DNA of 42,188 bases, from contig CAIUWA010000030.1 of the NCBI GenBank assembly GCA_903902745.1, forward strand, positions 1 through 42,188, written 5' to 3'. The stretch is from an uncultured Opitutia bacterium. GTDB taxonomy: Bacteria > Verrucomicrobiota > Verrucomicrobiia > Opitutales > Opitutaceae. The position numbers and the translations under genes were made by a program. Shown here piece by piece: positions 34,000 through 42,049 of this stretch (position 1 is its first letter; each line of letters starts with the position of its first letter). Under the pieces are notes generated by a model that worked only from the letters and a program-made list of their open reading frames with translations, was not told where the DNA came from and made no database searches.

Positions 34000-36354
34000 A
34001 TGTCCCTCCGCCAAAATCTCCAGCTCCTGCGCGGCGGCCTGCTCGGCCCCCGACACACGCGCAAGACAGCGGAAACCTCCGCGGCGATGAGTTTCCTGGA
34101 AAAGAGCCGGCTCATCGCCGGACTGATCTTCGTCGCGACGGTCGCAGCGATCGTGCTCATCAGTTTTGTCGGCGTGACCACGATCGACCTGCCCGTGCTG
34201 CCGGGCCAGCTCGCCACGGTCCGCGTGGCCGCCAGCACCGCCTTCAGTTATACGAGCAAGGAAAAGACCCAGGCCGCCCGCGATGCCCTGCTGCATCGCG
34301 TACCGCCCGTCTACCGCCTGGAGCTGGCGCCCCTGCGGCAATTCGAAACCAACCTCCGCGACCTCGTTGTCCAGCTGGAGAAATTCGAGCGCGATTTTCC
34401 CGCCAACGCCCCCACCGTCACCAACCGCCGCGAGGCCCTTTCCCGCGTGGTGGAGGCCTTTAACGCCAAGGGCCCTTACAACGCCGGGGTGGACGACGTC
34501 GCTGCATTTCTCGCAACCGGTGACGCCAAGCTGCGCTCCACCCTGATCGAAAACGGCCTCACCGCGCTCCGCGAGATCTACGCGGAGGGTGTGCAGGACA
34601 GCTCGCTCGAGCAGTCGGGCGAGGTGAACAGCGTGCTCGTTTACCAGATCCTCCGCGCCAACGGGGAGATTGCCCAGCGGCCCGTGCAATCCGTGGAGCA
34701 GGCGCTCAGCTTCCTCAGCATCAACCTCGCCGCCGGCGGGACGACGCGCGATGTCGCGGGCGTGCTGCTCCGCCTTTTCCGCAACGGCCTGGCCCCCAAC
34801 ATCGTCTTCGACCGGGACGCCACCAGCCGGCGCGAGGCGGAGGCGTTCAAGGCGCTTAAGGCGGTCACCGTCACGGTCGAGCGCGGCCAGGCGATCATCG
34901 AGCCCGGTCAGCGCGTCACGGCCGAGCAATACGAGATGCTCATGGCCCAGCGCCAGTTCCTCCTCGACTCCAAGGACACCGCGGCCAACGAGGACCTGCA
35001 GCTGTATGGCCGCATCCTGCTCGTGCTTGCGATGGTCATGGCGAGCGTGATCTACATCTGCATCGAGGACCGCGAGACGCTCCAGAGCAACGGCCGCCTC
35101 GCGCTGCTGGCGCTCGTCGTCATCGTCAATCTCGCCCTGGTGCGCGCGACTTATTCGCTCCTCGGCCTGGAATTTTTCCTGCGCGACAGCCCCTGGGCCT
35201 CCACCCTGCCCTATATCGCGCCCACCGCGTTGGCGCCGCTCATCGTGGCGATCCTCATCGACGCCGGCTCGGCCATCTTCATGGCGCTGCTCATCTCGAT
35301 CTTCACCGGGGTGATCTACGGCAACCGGCTCGACCTGCTCGTGCTCACCTTTCTCGCCTCGATGGTCGCGATCTTTGCCTGCCGCGAGGTGCGCAAGCGC
35401 GGCCGCGTGGTGCGCGCCGCCGGCCTGGGCGGCCTCACGGTGGCGGCGTTCGCCCTGCTAATCGGCATCGTGGACCAGACGCCCAAGGTCGCGCTCCTGC
35501 AACAGATGGGCGCCGGCCTCTGCACCGGCCTGCTCACGGGCGTGGTCGTCGTCGGCGTGCTGCCCGTGCTCGAGAGCCTGTTCAAGCGCACGACGGACAT
35601 CACCCTGCTCGAGCTCACCGATTTCAACCACCCGCTCCTCCGCCTCATGCAGCTGGAGGCGCCCGGCACCTACCACCAGTCCCTCGTGGTGGCCCAGCTG
35701 GCCGAAAACGCCTGCAACGCCATCGGCGCCAATCCACTGCTCGCCCGGGTCTGCGCGATTTTCCATGATATCGGCAAGACCGTGAAACCGGAGTTTTTCA
35801 CCGAGAACCAGCGTTCCGGCACGACCAGCCCGCATGATCCCAGCACGCCCGCCCTGTCCGCACTGATCATCAAGAATCACGTGAAGGACGGCGTGACCCT
35901 CGCCCAGAAGCACCGTCTCCCGCGGGCGGTCATCGATGTCATCCAGCAGCACCATGGCACGTCGCTGGTGCGGTTCTTCTATGAACGGGCCGTGGCGGCG
36001 TCGCGCACGCCTTTTTCTCCCAACGACACTCCACCGGTGGCCAAGGACGACTATCGTTACGACGGCCCGCGGCCGCAGTTCAAGGAAAGCGCCGTCATCT
36101 CGCTGGCCGACGCCGTCGAGGCGGCATCACGCTCCCTGCGCAAGGTCACGCCCCAGCATCTGGGCGAACTGATCGAGTCCATCTTCCGTGACCGCATCGC
36201 CGACGGCCAGCTGGACGAGGCGCCCCTCACCTTCGCCGAGCTGGCCCAAATCAAGAGCAGCTTCACCTTCACACTGCTCAACATGCTCCACGCCCGCGTG
36301 GCGTATGCCGAGGGTACGGAGGATGGAGATCAGAAGTCGGAAGTCGTCAGCTGA
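34000..36354 (+). CDS. pgpH: PgpH-like 7TM receptor with cytoplasmic HD phosphodiesterase domain
   Basis: The product is 784 aa. After a basic N-terminus and one helix (LIAGLIFVATVAAIVLISF), an extracytoplasmic 7TMR-HDED region follows. Seven membrane helices then run from about residue 340 to 530, and an HD domain from about 545. The metal site includes His589-Asp590 in FHDIGK, then HVKDG and QHHGT. PgpH proteins hydrolyse cyclic di-AMP. The sequence differs from some PgpH proteins in length, so the substrate is likely but not certain. The C-terminal tail (DGDQKSEVVS) comes from an inserted repeat. Confidence 0.9.
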   Translation: MSLRQNLQLLRGGLLGPRHTRKTAETSAAMSFLEKSRLIAGLIFVATVAAIVLISFVGVTTIDLPVLPGQLATVRVAASTAFSYTSKEKTQAARDALLHRVPPVYRLELAPLRQFETNLRDLVVQLEKFERDFPANAPTVTNRREALSRVVEAFNAKGPYNAGVDDVAAFLATGDAKLRSTLIENGLTALREIYAEGVQDSSLEQSGEVNSVLVYQILRANGEIAQRPVQSVEQALSFLSINLAAGGTTRDVAGVLLRLFRNGLAPNIVFDRDATSRREAEAFKALKAVTVTVERGQAIIEPGQRVTAEQYEMLMAQRQFLLDSKDTAANEDLQLYGRILLVLAMVMASVIYICIEDRETLQSNGRLALLALVVIVNLALVRATYSLLGLEFFLRDSPWASTLPYIAPTALAPLIVAILIDAGSAIFMALLISIFTGVIYGNRLDLLVLTFLASMVAIFACREVRKRGRVVRAAGLGGLTVAAFALLIGIVDQTPKVALLQQMGAGLCTGLLTGVVVVGVLPVLESLFKRTTDITLLELTDFNHPLLRLMQLEAPGTYHQSLVVAQLAENACNAIGANPLLARVCAIFHDIGKTVKPEFFTENQRSGTTSPHDPSTPALSALIIKNHVKDGVTLAQKHRLPRAVIDVIQQHHGTSLVRFFYERAVAASRTPFSPNDTPPVAKDDYRYDGPRPQFKESAVISLADAVEAASRSLRKVTPQHLGELIESIFRDRIADGQLDEAPLTFAELAQIKSSFTFTLLNMLHARVAYAEGTEDGDQKSEVVS

Positions 36355-36392
36355 AGTCCTGCCTTATCCCGTCTTCCGTCCTCCGTCCTCCG
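36316..36392. repeat. GGAGGAT/GGAGGAC inverted repeat at the end of the PgpH-like gene
   Basis: ACGGAGGATGGAGATCAGAA on the left pairs with the complement of TTCCGTCCTCCGTCCTCCG on the right. The left arm is coding and gives the last codons and the stop of the PgpH-like gene. The right arm is intergenic and ends 3 bp before the ybeY start codon. Confidence 0.7.
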
Positions 36393-36395
36393 CGC

Positions 36396-36863
36396 ATGCG
36401 CCAGCTCGCCATCGCCAACCGCCACTCCCGCCTGCGGCTCGACCGCCGTGGTCTGGCAGCCGCGGTCGCGACGCTCGACGCGCATCCCGAAAAATTTCGC
36501 GGCGGCTGCCCGGCGGGCGAGCTGTCCCTGGTTTTCCTTACCGACCCCGCCCTGGCGAAACTGCACGGCGATTTTCTGGCCGATCCATCGGAGACGGACG
36601 TCATCACCTTCGAGGGCGACCCGGCCCTGGGGGCCGCTGGCGAAATTTGCATCTCGGCCGACACCGCCGCCACCTACTCGCGGAAGCACCGGCGGGATTT
36701 CGCGGCCGAACTCATCCTTTATGTCATCCATGGCTGGCTGCATCTCGCCGGCTACGACGACCTGCGGCCGGCCAAAAAGCAGGTCATGCGCCGCGCCGAG
36801 GCCCGCGCCGTGAAACTCCTCCAGGCCGCCGGTGTCCGCCCGGCCTTCCGCCTCGTCAAGTAG
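36396..36863 (+). CDS. ybeY: Endoribonuclease/rRNA maturation factor YbeY
   Basis: The product is 155 aa, the normal length. SLVFLTDPALAKLHGDFL and DVITFEGD match the family, and the metal motif reads HGWLHLAGYDD. Two histidines (112 and 116) are present; the third, normally in GYDH, is Asp122. YbeY finishes 16S rRNA and acts in ribosome quality control. The start codon follows a repeat by 3 bp, so translation initiation signals are unusual. It follows the pgpH-like gene. Confidence 0.92.
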   Translation: MRQLAIANRHSRLRLDRRGLAAAVATLDAHPEKFRGGCPAGELSLVFLTDPALAKLHGDFLADPSETDVITFEGDPALGAAGEICISADTAATYSRKHRRDFAAELILYVIHGWLHLAGYDDLRPAKKQVMRRAEARAVKLLQAAGVRPAFRLVK

Positions 36864-37003
36864 GGCGCGGTCATGCTCCGCCGATGCCGTGGTGAAACGC
36901 GTTGTCCCCAACGCGTTGAATATCTCCGTGTGAGGATCAAACGTCGGCGGAGCCAAACCCCTTCGACAGGCTCAGGGCAGGCCGCGCGTTGGGGACAACA
37001 CGC
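36861..37003. repeat. Nested inverted repeat with GTAGGGCG, GTTGTCCCCAACG and GTCGAA/GAGCC elements
   Basis: GCGTTGTCCCCAACGCG (36899-36915) is matched by CGCGTTGGGGACAACACGC at 36985-37003. TCCGCCGATG and GTCGGCGGA also pair inside, and a CCCTTCGACAGGCTCAGGG core with GTCGAA/GAGCC bases lies at 36958-36976. The element begins at the ybeY stop (GTAGGGCGCGG). It fills the gap to the DUF502 gene. Confidence 0.7.
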
Positions 37004-37077
37004 CCACCCTCCCGCCCGGGACGACCTCGTCAAATAACTTGGCGTCCGGCCCGGCGTGCCCGAAACTGCCCTGACTC

Positions 37078-37731
37078 ATGACTTCACCGTCCCGCCTCGC
37101 CACCTTTCGCAACGCCTTCTTTTCCGGGTTGCTGCTGCTCGCGCCCCTCTGGGTCACGCTCTGGGCGTTCAGCAAGGTCATCGATCTCGTCGGCGGCACC
37201 TTCCGGCCGCTGTTCTTCTTCTATCTGCCCGAGACCCTGCGCGACCGCTCCAGCCTCATCCTCGTGTGGGACATCCTCGCCACCATCGTGGTCATCCTGC
37301 TCGTCACCCTCCTCGGCTACGTGTCGCACTACGTCTTCGGAAAATTCTTCCTGCAGGTCGGCGAGCGTTTCATCCAGAGCATCCCGGGCGTGAGCGCGGT
37401 CTACAACACCGTAAAGCAGATCGTGGACACGTTCAGCACCCAGAACCGCAACCTGTTCAACAAGGTGGTCCTGGTGGAATATCCGCGGAAAGGCATGTGG
37501 ACACTCGGTTTTCTCACCAGCAAGGCACAGATGGAGCCGCAGCTCAAAATCGGCGCGGAGATCTGGACCGTCTTCGTGCCCACCACCCCCAATCCCACCA
37601 GCGGCTTTCTCCTCATGCTCCCGCGCACGGACGTCGTGGAACTCGATATGAGTGTCGGCGATGGCATGAAGATGATCATCTCCGGCGGGGCGTACGTGCC
37701 GGGCAACACCCGCGCGCCTTTCGCCAAGTAA
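37078..37731 (+). CDS. DUF502-family membrane protein
   Basis: The product is 217 aa. Two hydrophobic helices (about residues 15-37 and 63-86) precede a conserved soluble part. Family words are IPGVSAVYNTVKQIVDTF, VVLVEYPRKGMWTLGFLTS, FVPTTPNPTSGFLLMLPR and the end MKMIISGGAYVP. No molecular function is established. It is followed by recO after an 88-bp gap with an inverted repeat. Confidence 0.9.
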   Translation: MTSPSRLATFRNAFFSGLLLLAPLWVTLWAFSKVIDLVGGTFRPLFFFYLPETLRDRSSLILVWDILATIVVILLVTLLGYVSHYVFGKFFLQVGERFIQSIPGVSAVYNTVKQIVDTFSTQNRNLFNKVVLVEYPRKGMWTLGFLTSKAQMEPQLKIGAEIWTVFVPTTPNPTSGFLLMLPRTDVVELDMSVGDGMKMIISGGAYVPGNTRAPFAK

Positions 37732-37811
37732 TCGTTCTCTTTCTCGTTCTCGTAATCTTTCTCGAGATTTCCGGGGTGAGAACGATTCCGAGAAGGAGAA
37801 ACGGGAACGAT
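37731..37811. repeat. CGTTCTC-type inverted repeat between DUF502 gene and recO
   Basis: ATCGTTCTCTTTCTCGTTCT on the left is matched by the complement of the right end (GAAGGAGAAACGGGAACGAT). The left end begins in the DUF502 stop codon. It fills almost the entire gap and stops 8 bp before the recO ATG, so it may leave little room for normal initiation signals. Confidence 0.75.
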
Positions 37812-37819
37812 CTAACGCC

Positions 37820-38464
37820 ATGGCCGGCCGCACCCTCCAGACCGATGCCTACGTGCTGCTCCGGCGGCCGCCCACGGACTCCTTCCAAACCTTCACGGTC
37901 TTCTCCCCGGAACATGGCGCCCTCCTGATCCTGCAGCGGGTTCCGAAAAAATCCGCCTCGGGGACCGCGGCGTCCCGGCGGGCCGCGCCGCATCTTGCCC
38001 TCGATCTTTTCGACGAGGTCGCCCTTGACCTCGAAAGCTCGAACCAAGGCCGGACTTGGTTCGTGAAGGAAGCTCGGCTCAACACCCGGCATGCCGCGAT
38101 CGGCCGCAACTACGACACGCTGCGCTTTGCCTCGGCCCTCGCGGCCCTCATCGCCCGCAATCCCGTGCATGAGGAGAGCCGCGCGCAAGTCGCGGCGCTG
38201 TTGCGCACCGCCTTTGCCGCCCTGGAAACCGCGGAGCGCTCCGACATTGTTTTTTTCAAAAGCCTCTACTGCTTCGCCCGCGACGAGGGCTATCCCGTCA
38301 AGCAACAATGGATCGCCGCCCTGCCTCCCGCCGACCGCGCCAGCGTGACGGGACTACTCAACCAGCCCCTGACCGCACAAACCGCCCCTGCGACTGAGGT
38401 CGCCCGGCTCCAGCGCCGACTGGAGGACTACCTGCGCGGGCACACGGAGATTCTGCTGGATTGA
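37820..38464 (+). CDS. recO: RecO-like recombination mediator
   Basis: The product is 214 aa. An N-terminal OB-like region (TDAYVLLRRPPTDSFQTFTVFSPEHG) precedes a helical part with KSLYCFARDEGYPV. RecO binds single-stranded DNA with RecR and loads RecA onto gaps. No Cys4 zinc finger can be seen, and sequence similarity to classical RecO is low, so the name rests on the N-terminal words and the overall size. The start ATG is 8 bp beyond a repeat. Confidence 0.65.
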   Translation: MAGRTLQTDAYVLLRRPPTDSFQTFTVFSPEHGALLILQRVPKKSASGTAASRRAAPHLALDLFDEVALDLESSNQGRTWFVKEARLNTRHAAIGRNYDTLRFASALAALIARNPVHEESRAQVAALLRTAFAALETAERSDIVFFKSLYCFARDEGYPVKQQWIAALPPADRASVTGLLNQPLTAQTAPATEVARLQRRLEDYLRGHTEILLD

Positions 38465-38482
38465 TCGGCACAATGCGCGAGA

Positions 38483-38644
38483 GGAATTTGGAATTGGGAG
38501 TTTGTAATTAGTAAAAAACGCGCTCGTGTAGGAGTGTCGCTCACGCACGCCTAAGATCCTTCGCGCGTCAGCAATGGGAAGGAAAGGGGGACGGCCCAAT
38601 TCCTCCGCTGCCACCCAATTCCCAATTCCAAACTACTAATTCCC
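38483..38644. repeat. 162-bp GGAATTTGG inverted repeat before the nuclease-helicase
   Basis: GGAATTTGGAATTGGGAGTT on the left is matched in the complement of the right end (CCCAATTCCAAACTACTAATTCCCC). Between them lies a smaller hairpin (GTAGGAGTGTCGCTCACG...). It fills the gap between recO and the nuclease-helicase and uses the same 7-8-nt words as 1069-1155. Confidence 0.8.
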
Positions 38645-38666
38645 CGTGGCCCATGGCCGCGTCCCC

Positions 38667-41372
38667 ATGCAGTTTGATCTCAATCAGCGCACCGCCAGCC
38701 TGGGAGTCGGCGACTTCGCCGACTTCACGCTCGGCCCGCGCGATGGCGGCGACGGCTCGCAGGGATTGTGGCGCGCCCAGCTCGGCACGCACTGGCACCA
38801 GCAGCTCCGCGCCCAAACCGCGAGCGAACAGCCCGGCGCCGAGTTCGAGATTCCCATCACAGGCCAGATCTTCCACCGCGGCTGGACTATCACGCTCACC
38901 GGCCGGATCGACCAGCTACTCTCGGCTCCAAGCTCCCCTCTAAAAAGAGGGGTGCCCACCGGGCGGGGTGTGTCTTCGGATCCGCCCCCGATCGTCTCGA
39001 CAAACGAGGAAGTGCCCACGCCACCCGCGCTGCTCCTCCGCGAAATCAAAACCGTCACCCGCCCCCTGCCCATCGAAGAACGCGAACTGCGCGCCGACTA
39101 CCCAAGCTATTTCATCCAGCTCGCGACTTATGTGGCCCTCTGGCGCATTTCGCCACGCGCCACGACCCCGACGAGCTCCACGCTCCGCGCAGAGCTGGTC
39201 TTCGTCGAAGCCGGCAGCGGACTGGCTCAGACCGTCACTCTCACACCGGCGGACGACGCGCACTTTCGCACACAACTCGAACGTGTCGCCGATTTTCTCG
39301 ACCTCCGCTGGCGCGCGCGTGAGCGGTTGCGCCAGCTGCGCTTCCGGCCGGCCTTCGCCGCGCCCCGTCCCGGCCAGGAAACCACCCGCGCCGACCTCGA
39401 CCGCGCCCTGACGGAGCATCACGGCCCGATCCTGTTCGAGGCCCCCACCGGCTTCGGCAAAACCGGGATGCTCCTCGAGTGCGCCCTCGGCCAGCTCCAA
39501 GCCGGTCACTTCGAGCGGGTGCTCTACCTCACCAGTAAATCCACCGGCCAGCTGCAGGTCGTTCGGACGCTCGCGGGAATGACCGCGAGCGTAGTTGAAA
39601 GTCCGAAGTTGAAAGTTGAAAGCCCATCCGGTTCCGGACCTTCAACTTTCAACTCTCAACTTTCAACCGCCTCCGCCACGTCGGTGGCCGTCTGGCATGT
39701 ACGCAACAAGGCCGAGCATTGCGTGAACCACACGTTTCACTGCGTGCGCGAGGAGTGCGTGTTCCTCAACGGCGCGGAGGAGCGGTGGCAGCAGAGCGGT
39801 CTGGCGCGGTTTTATCTCTTCGAAAATGAACCGCGCGATCTTGAGACCCTGCGGGCCGCCGGGCGGGCGGCCACGATCTGTCCCTACGAAATCACGCGGG
39901 CGGCGCTGGCGTTCAACGACGTGTGGATCGGCGACTACAATTATGTCTTCGCCCCGCGCAACCGCGGCCTGTTCTACGACCAGCCCGGCTTCGAGCCGGC
40001 GCGCACGCTGCTCATCCTCGATGAGGCCCACAACCTGCCCTCGCGCGTGGCCGACGCGCATTCCCATGTGGCGCTAGCCGACGAAGCCCGCGGGCTCCTG
40101 ACCGAACTCGATCACCTGCACGCCGCCGCGCCGCTGCTGCGCGCCTGGGAAAGTTGGACAAAGCTTCTGGCCGCATTGATCCCCGTCGACGCGCTCGATC
40201 CCGCCCTGGAGGCCGATGTCACCGAGACGCTCACACGCATCGCCGACCAGCTGGCCGCGACCCCGCCTGACTCCGCCGCACTCGGGCCGCATTTTGCCGG
40301 CCTGCTGTGGCAGATCCCCGAATTCGTCGACTGGCTGGCAAACGCCAAGTTGAAGAAACTCCTGTGGTGCCCGCGCGCCGGCGAGCTGCATTTCACCTGT
40401 TTCGACGCCGCCGACGCCATCGCCGAAACGCTCGGCGCCTACGGCGGCGTGATCTTCGCGAGCGCGACGCTGTCGCCCGTCGCGGAGTTTGCCGAGAGCT
40501 GTGGGCTTCACGCAGCCGACACACCCCGCCCGTTGGGCACCCCTCTTCTTAGAGGGGAGTCTGACTCCGGCTCCCCTCTAGAAAGAGGGGTGGCGCAACG
40601 CGACGGGGTGTGTCGCCTCGTCACCGCCCACACCCCCTGGCGAGCCGGCGCCTACGATATCGCCTTCGACGCCCGCGTCGACACGAGCTTCCACCAGCGC
40701 GCAAAGTACCACGCAACTACCGCCGCTACGGTCGAAGCACTCCATGCTGCCGCGACGCGGAAACCCCAAATTTCAAATCACAAATCTCAAATCGACCATA
40801 CGCATGCGGTCGCAATCTTCTTTCCGAGCTACGCTTACGCCGAGGCGATCCAGCGCGCATTGGACAACGCCGGCTCCGTGTTACGCGTCGCCCTGCAGCC
40901 TCGCCTGCGCGACCTCGCGGCGCAGGCGGACTGGGTCGAGGAGTCACTCGTGCTCTCCGATGCGCTCTTTCTAGTCTTGGGCTCGAGCTTCGCCGAGAGC
41001 ATCGACCTCCTCGGCGGCCGCGTGACGCACGCGATGGTGGTCGGTCCCGCCCTCCCCGAAGTCAACGCCGTGCAGCGCGCCCGCCTTAACGAACTCTCCG
41101 CCCTCGGCCGCGAGGAGGCCTTCCGCCGCGTTTATCAAATCCCCGGCATGACCAAGGTGAACCAGGCGCTGGGCCGCCTCGTACGCGCCCCCGGCCAGCG
41201 CGCCTGCGTCATCCTCCACTGCCAACGCTTCCTCGAGCCCAGCTACGCCCGCCTGCTCGCGCCCGATTATCAGCTCGGGACCAATATCCTGGACAACGCC
41301 GGCCTCACCGACTGGCTCGCGCGCGACTTCACGGCGTCGCCTCAAATCGATCCACCTTCATCTCCCGGCTGA
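38667..41372 (+). CDS. PD-(D/E)XK nuclease fused to XPD/DinG-type helicase
   Basis: The product is 901 aa. Residues about 45-215 are a Cas4/RecB-like nuclease: Asp82 (GRIDQLL), Glu126/Lys128 (REIKTV) and Gln151 (QLATYVAL). The helicase follows: motif I APTGFGKT (259-266), motif II DEAH (452-455) and late GRLVRAPGQRACVI. Cys352, Cys359, Cys364 and Cys405 could hold the [4Fe-4S] cluster of this superfamily. It likely unwinds DNA and trims ends during repair. Four inserted repeats are coded in frame: residues about 89-103, 310-334, 618-650 and 699-709; the first lies between nuclease residues Asp82 and Glu126. ATG at 38667 was preferred to GTG at 38646. Confidence 0.88.
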   Translation: MQFDLNQRTASLGVGDFADFTLGPRDGGDGSQGLWRAQLGTHWHQQLRAQTASEQPGAEFEIPITGQIFHRGWTITLTGRIDQLLSAPSSPLKRGVPTGRGVSSDPPPIVSTNEEVPTPPALLLREIKTVTRPLPIEERELRADYPSYFIQLATYVALWRISPRATTPTSSTLRAELVFVEAGSGLAQTVTLTPADDAHFRTQLERVADFLDLRWRARERLRQLRFRPAFAAPRPGQETTRADLDRALTEHHGPILFEAPTGFGKTGMLLECALGQLQAGHFERVLYLTSKSTGQLQVVRTLAGMTASVVESPKLKVESPSGSGPSTFNSQLSTASATSVAVWHVRNKAEHCVNHTFHCVREECVFLNGAEERWQQSGLARFYLFENEPRDLETLRAAGRAATICPYEITRAALAFNDVWIGDYNYVFAPRNRGLFYDQPGFEPARTLLILDEAHNLPSRVADAHSHVALADEARGLLTELDHLHAAAPLLRAWESWTKLLAALIPVDALDPALEADVTETLTRIADQLAATPPDSAALGPHFAGLLWQIPEFVDWLANAKLKKLLWCPRAGELHFTCFDAADAIAETLGAYGGVIFASATLSPVAEFAESCGLHAADTPRPLGTPLLRGESDSGSPLERGVAQRDGVCRLVTAHTPWRAGAYDIAFDARVDTSFHQRAKYHATTAATVEALHAAATRKPQISNHKSQIDHTHAVAIFFPSYAYAEAIQRALDNAGSVLRVALQPRLRDLAAQADWVEESLVLSDALFLVLGSSFAESIDLLGGRVTHAMVVGPALPEVNAVQRARLNELSALGREEAFRRVYQIPGMTKVNQALGRLVRAPGQRACVILHCQRFLEPSYARLLAPDYQLGTNILDNAGLTDWLARDFTASPQIDPPSSPG
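38933..38974. repeat. CTCCCCTCTnnnnAGAGGGG element, single arm, in the nuclease domain
   Basis: CTCCCCTCTAAAAAGAGGGG forms a hairpin and is followed by GGCGGGGTGTGTC. It is the right-arm version of the larger element at 40518-40614. It is in frame, coding SPLKRGVPTGRGVS, between the first and second nuclease residues. Confidence 0.8.
39594..39667. repeat. GTTGAAA-word inverted repeat in the helicase
   Basis: GTTGAAAGTCCGAAGTTGAA on the left and the complement of TTCAACTCTCAACTTTCAAC on the right pair around a CG-rich loop. It is in frame and codes VESPKLKVESPSGSGPSTF and on. It stands after motif Ia of the helicase, before the cysteines. Confidence 0.85.
40518..40614. repeat. 97-bp long inverted repeat in the helicase
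   Basis: GACACACCCCGCCCGTTGGG at the left and the right end read backwards match for about 40 nt, with a second inner hairpin on each arm (CCCCTCTTCTTAGAGGGG and CCCCTCTAGAAAGAGGGG). It is in frame, coding DTPRPLGTPLLRGESDSG and on. The half copy is at 38933-38974. Confidence 0.88.
40762..40793. repeat. CAAATTTC-word tract in the helicase
   Basis: CCCCAAATTTCAAATCACAA with CTCAAATC follows the 7-nt pattern of the GGAATTT family. It is in frame and codes KPQISNHKSQI, a hydrophilic linker in the C-terminal helicase half. Confidence 0.7.
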
Positions 41373-42049
41373 TGCGTCCCTCTTCCACAAAGCCCACCCG
41401 CGTCAGAACGGTGCCGTCGAACCAAGTCGCCGGCTCCGGCCCCCATTGGCCTTCGCGCTGTTCGTTCGGCCGCGAAAACGCCAGAGTGTTCCACCTGATT
41501 TCCACCGTTCCGATCCAGGTCGTCTGATTCGATCCGTAGCCTAAGATAAGCACCGCTTCGTTTCTCTCACGATTGACGAGGGCGTATACCTTGGGATCCC
41601 AAGACTGCACGGAACCGGAGAGCGTGAAGAGGGTGGTATCAGTCCGTGGATCCGGTTTGCTCTCGACCAAATTGACAAACATCCGCCCGTCCTCGCGCCG
41701 CTCGGCTTTGGTGATACGTAGTGTATTGGTCCCGTGCCGTTGCCGGGCGCTTACCCGCAGCGGCAGCTCATACTCCACCACGGGGCGCACCATCAGGTCA
41801 TTCAATTTGACGGTGTAGGCCGGCGGTCCCTGGAGCATCCGCGTCCCCATCTCGGTGGATAGGAAAAACTGCGCCGATAACCGCTGGCCTTCGTGCAATT
41901 GTCGCTGAATCGCGATCCTGAGCTCATTCCGTCTTGAATCGGGCTTCAACCCCGACACTCCCAGAAGATTGCGTACGGCACCATCCGTCCATTCTTCAAA
42001 ATCGGCGGGCACGCCGAGATAACCATTGAATTTCAGGATGGAGCCATCT
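41329..42049 (-). pseudogene. Unknown gene, 5' end cut by the IS element
   Basis: The frame reads naturally (DGSILKFNGYLGVPADFEEW and so on) right up to base 42049, where the IS begins, and lacks a plausible start there. The reading frame continues into the IS for about 30 nt to a TAA. The surviving 240 residues have no recognised domain. They appear soluble, with beta-strand-like repeats (for example LFTLSGSVQSWDPKVYALV). The 3' end overlaps the nuclease-helicase stop by 44 bp in convergent direction. It was probably an exported or cell-surface protein, since the missing N-terminus would carry the signal; this is inference. Confidence 0.7.

Noticed and set aside
33070-34929. A 619-codon open frame on the minus strand
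   Set aside because: It is antisense to phoH and the PgpH-like gene, crosses both gene boundaries, and shows composition typical of a shadow frame.
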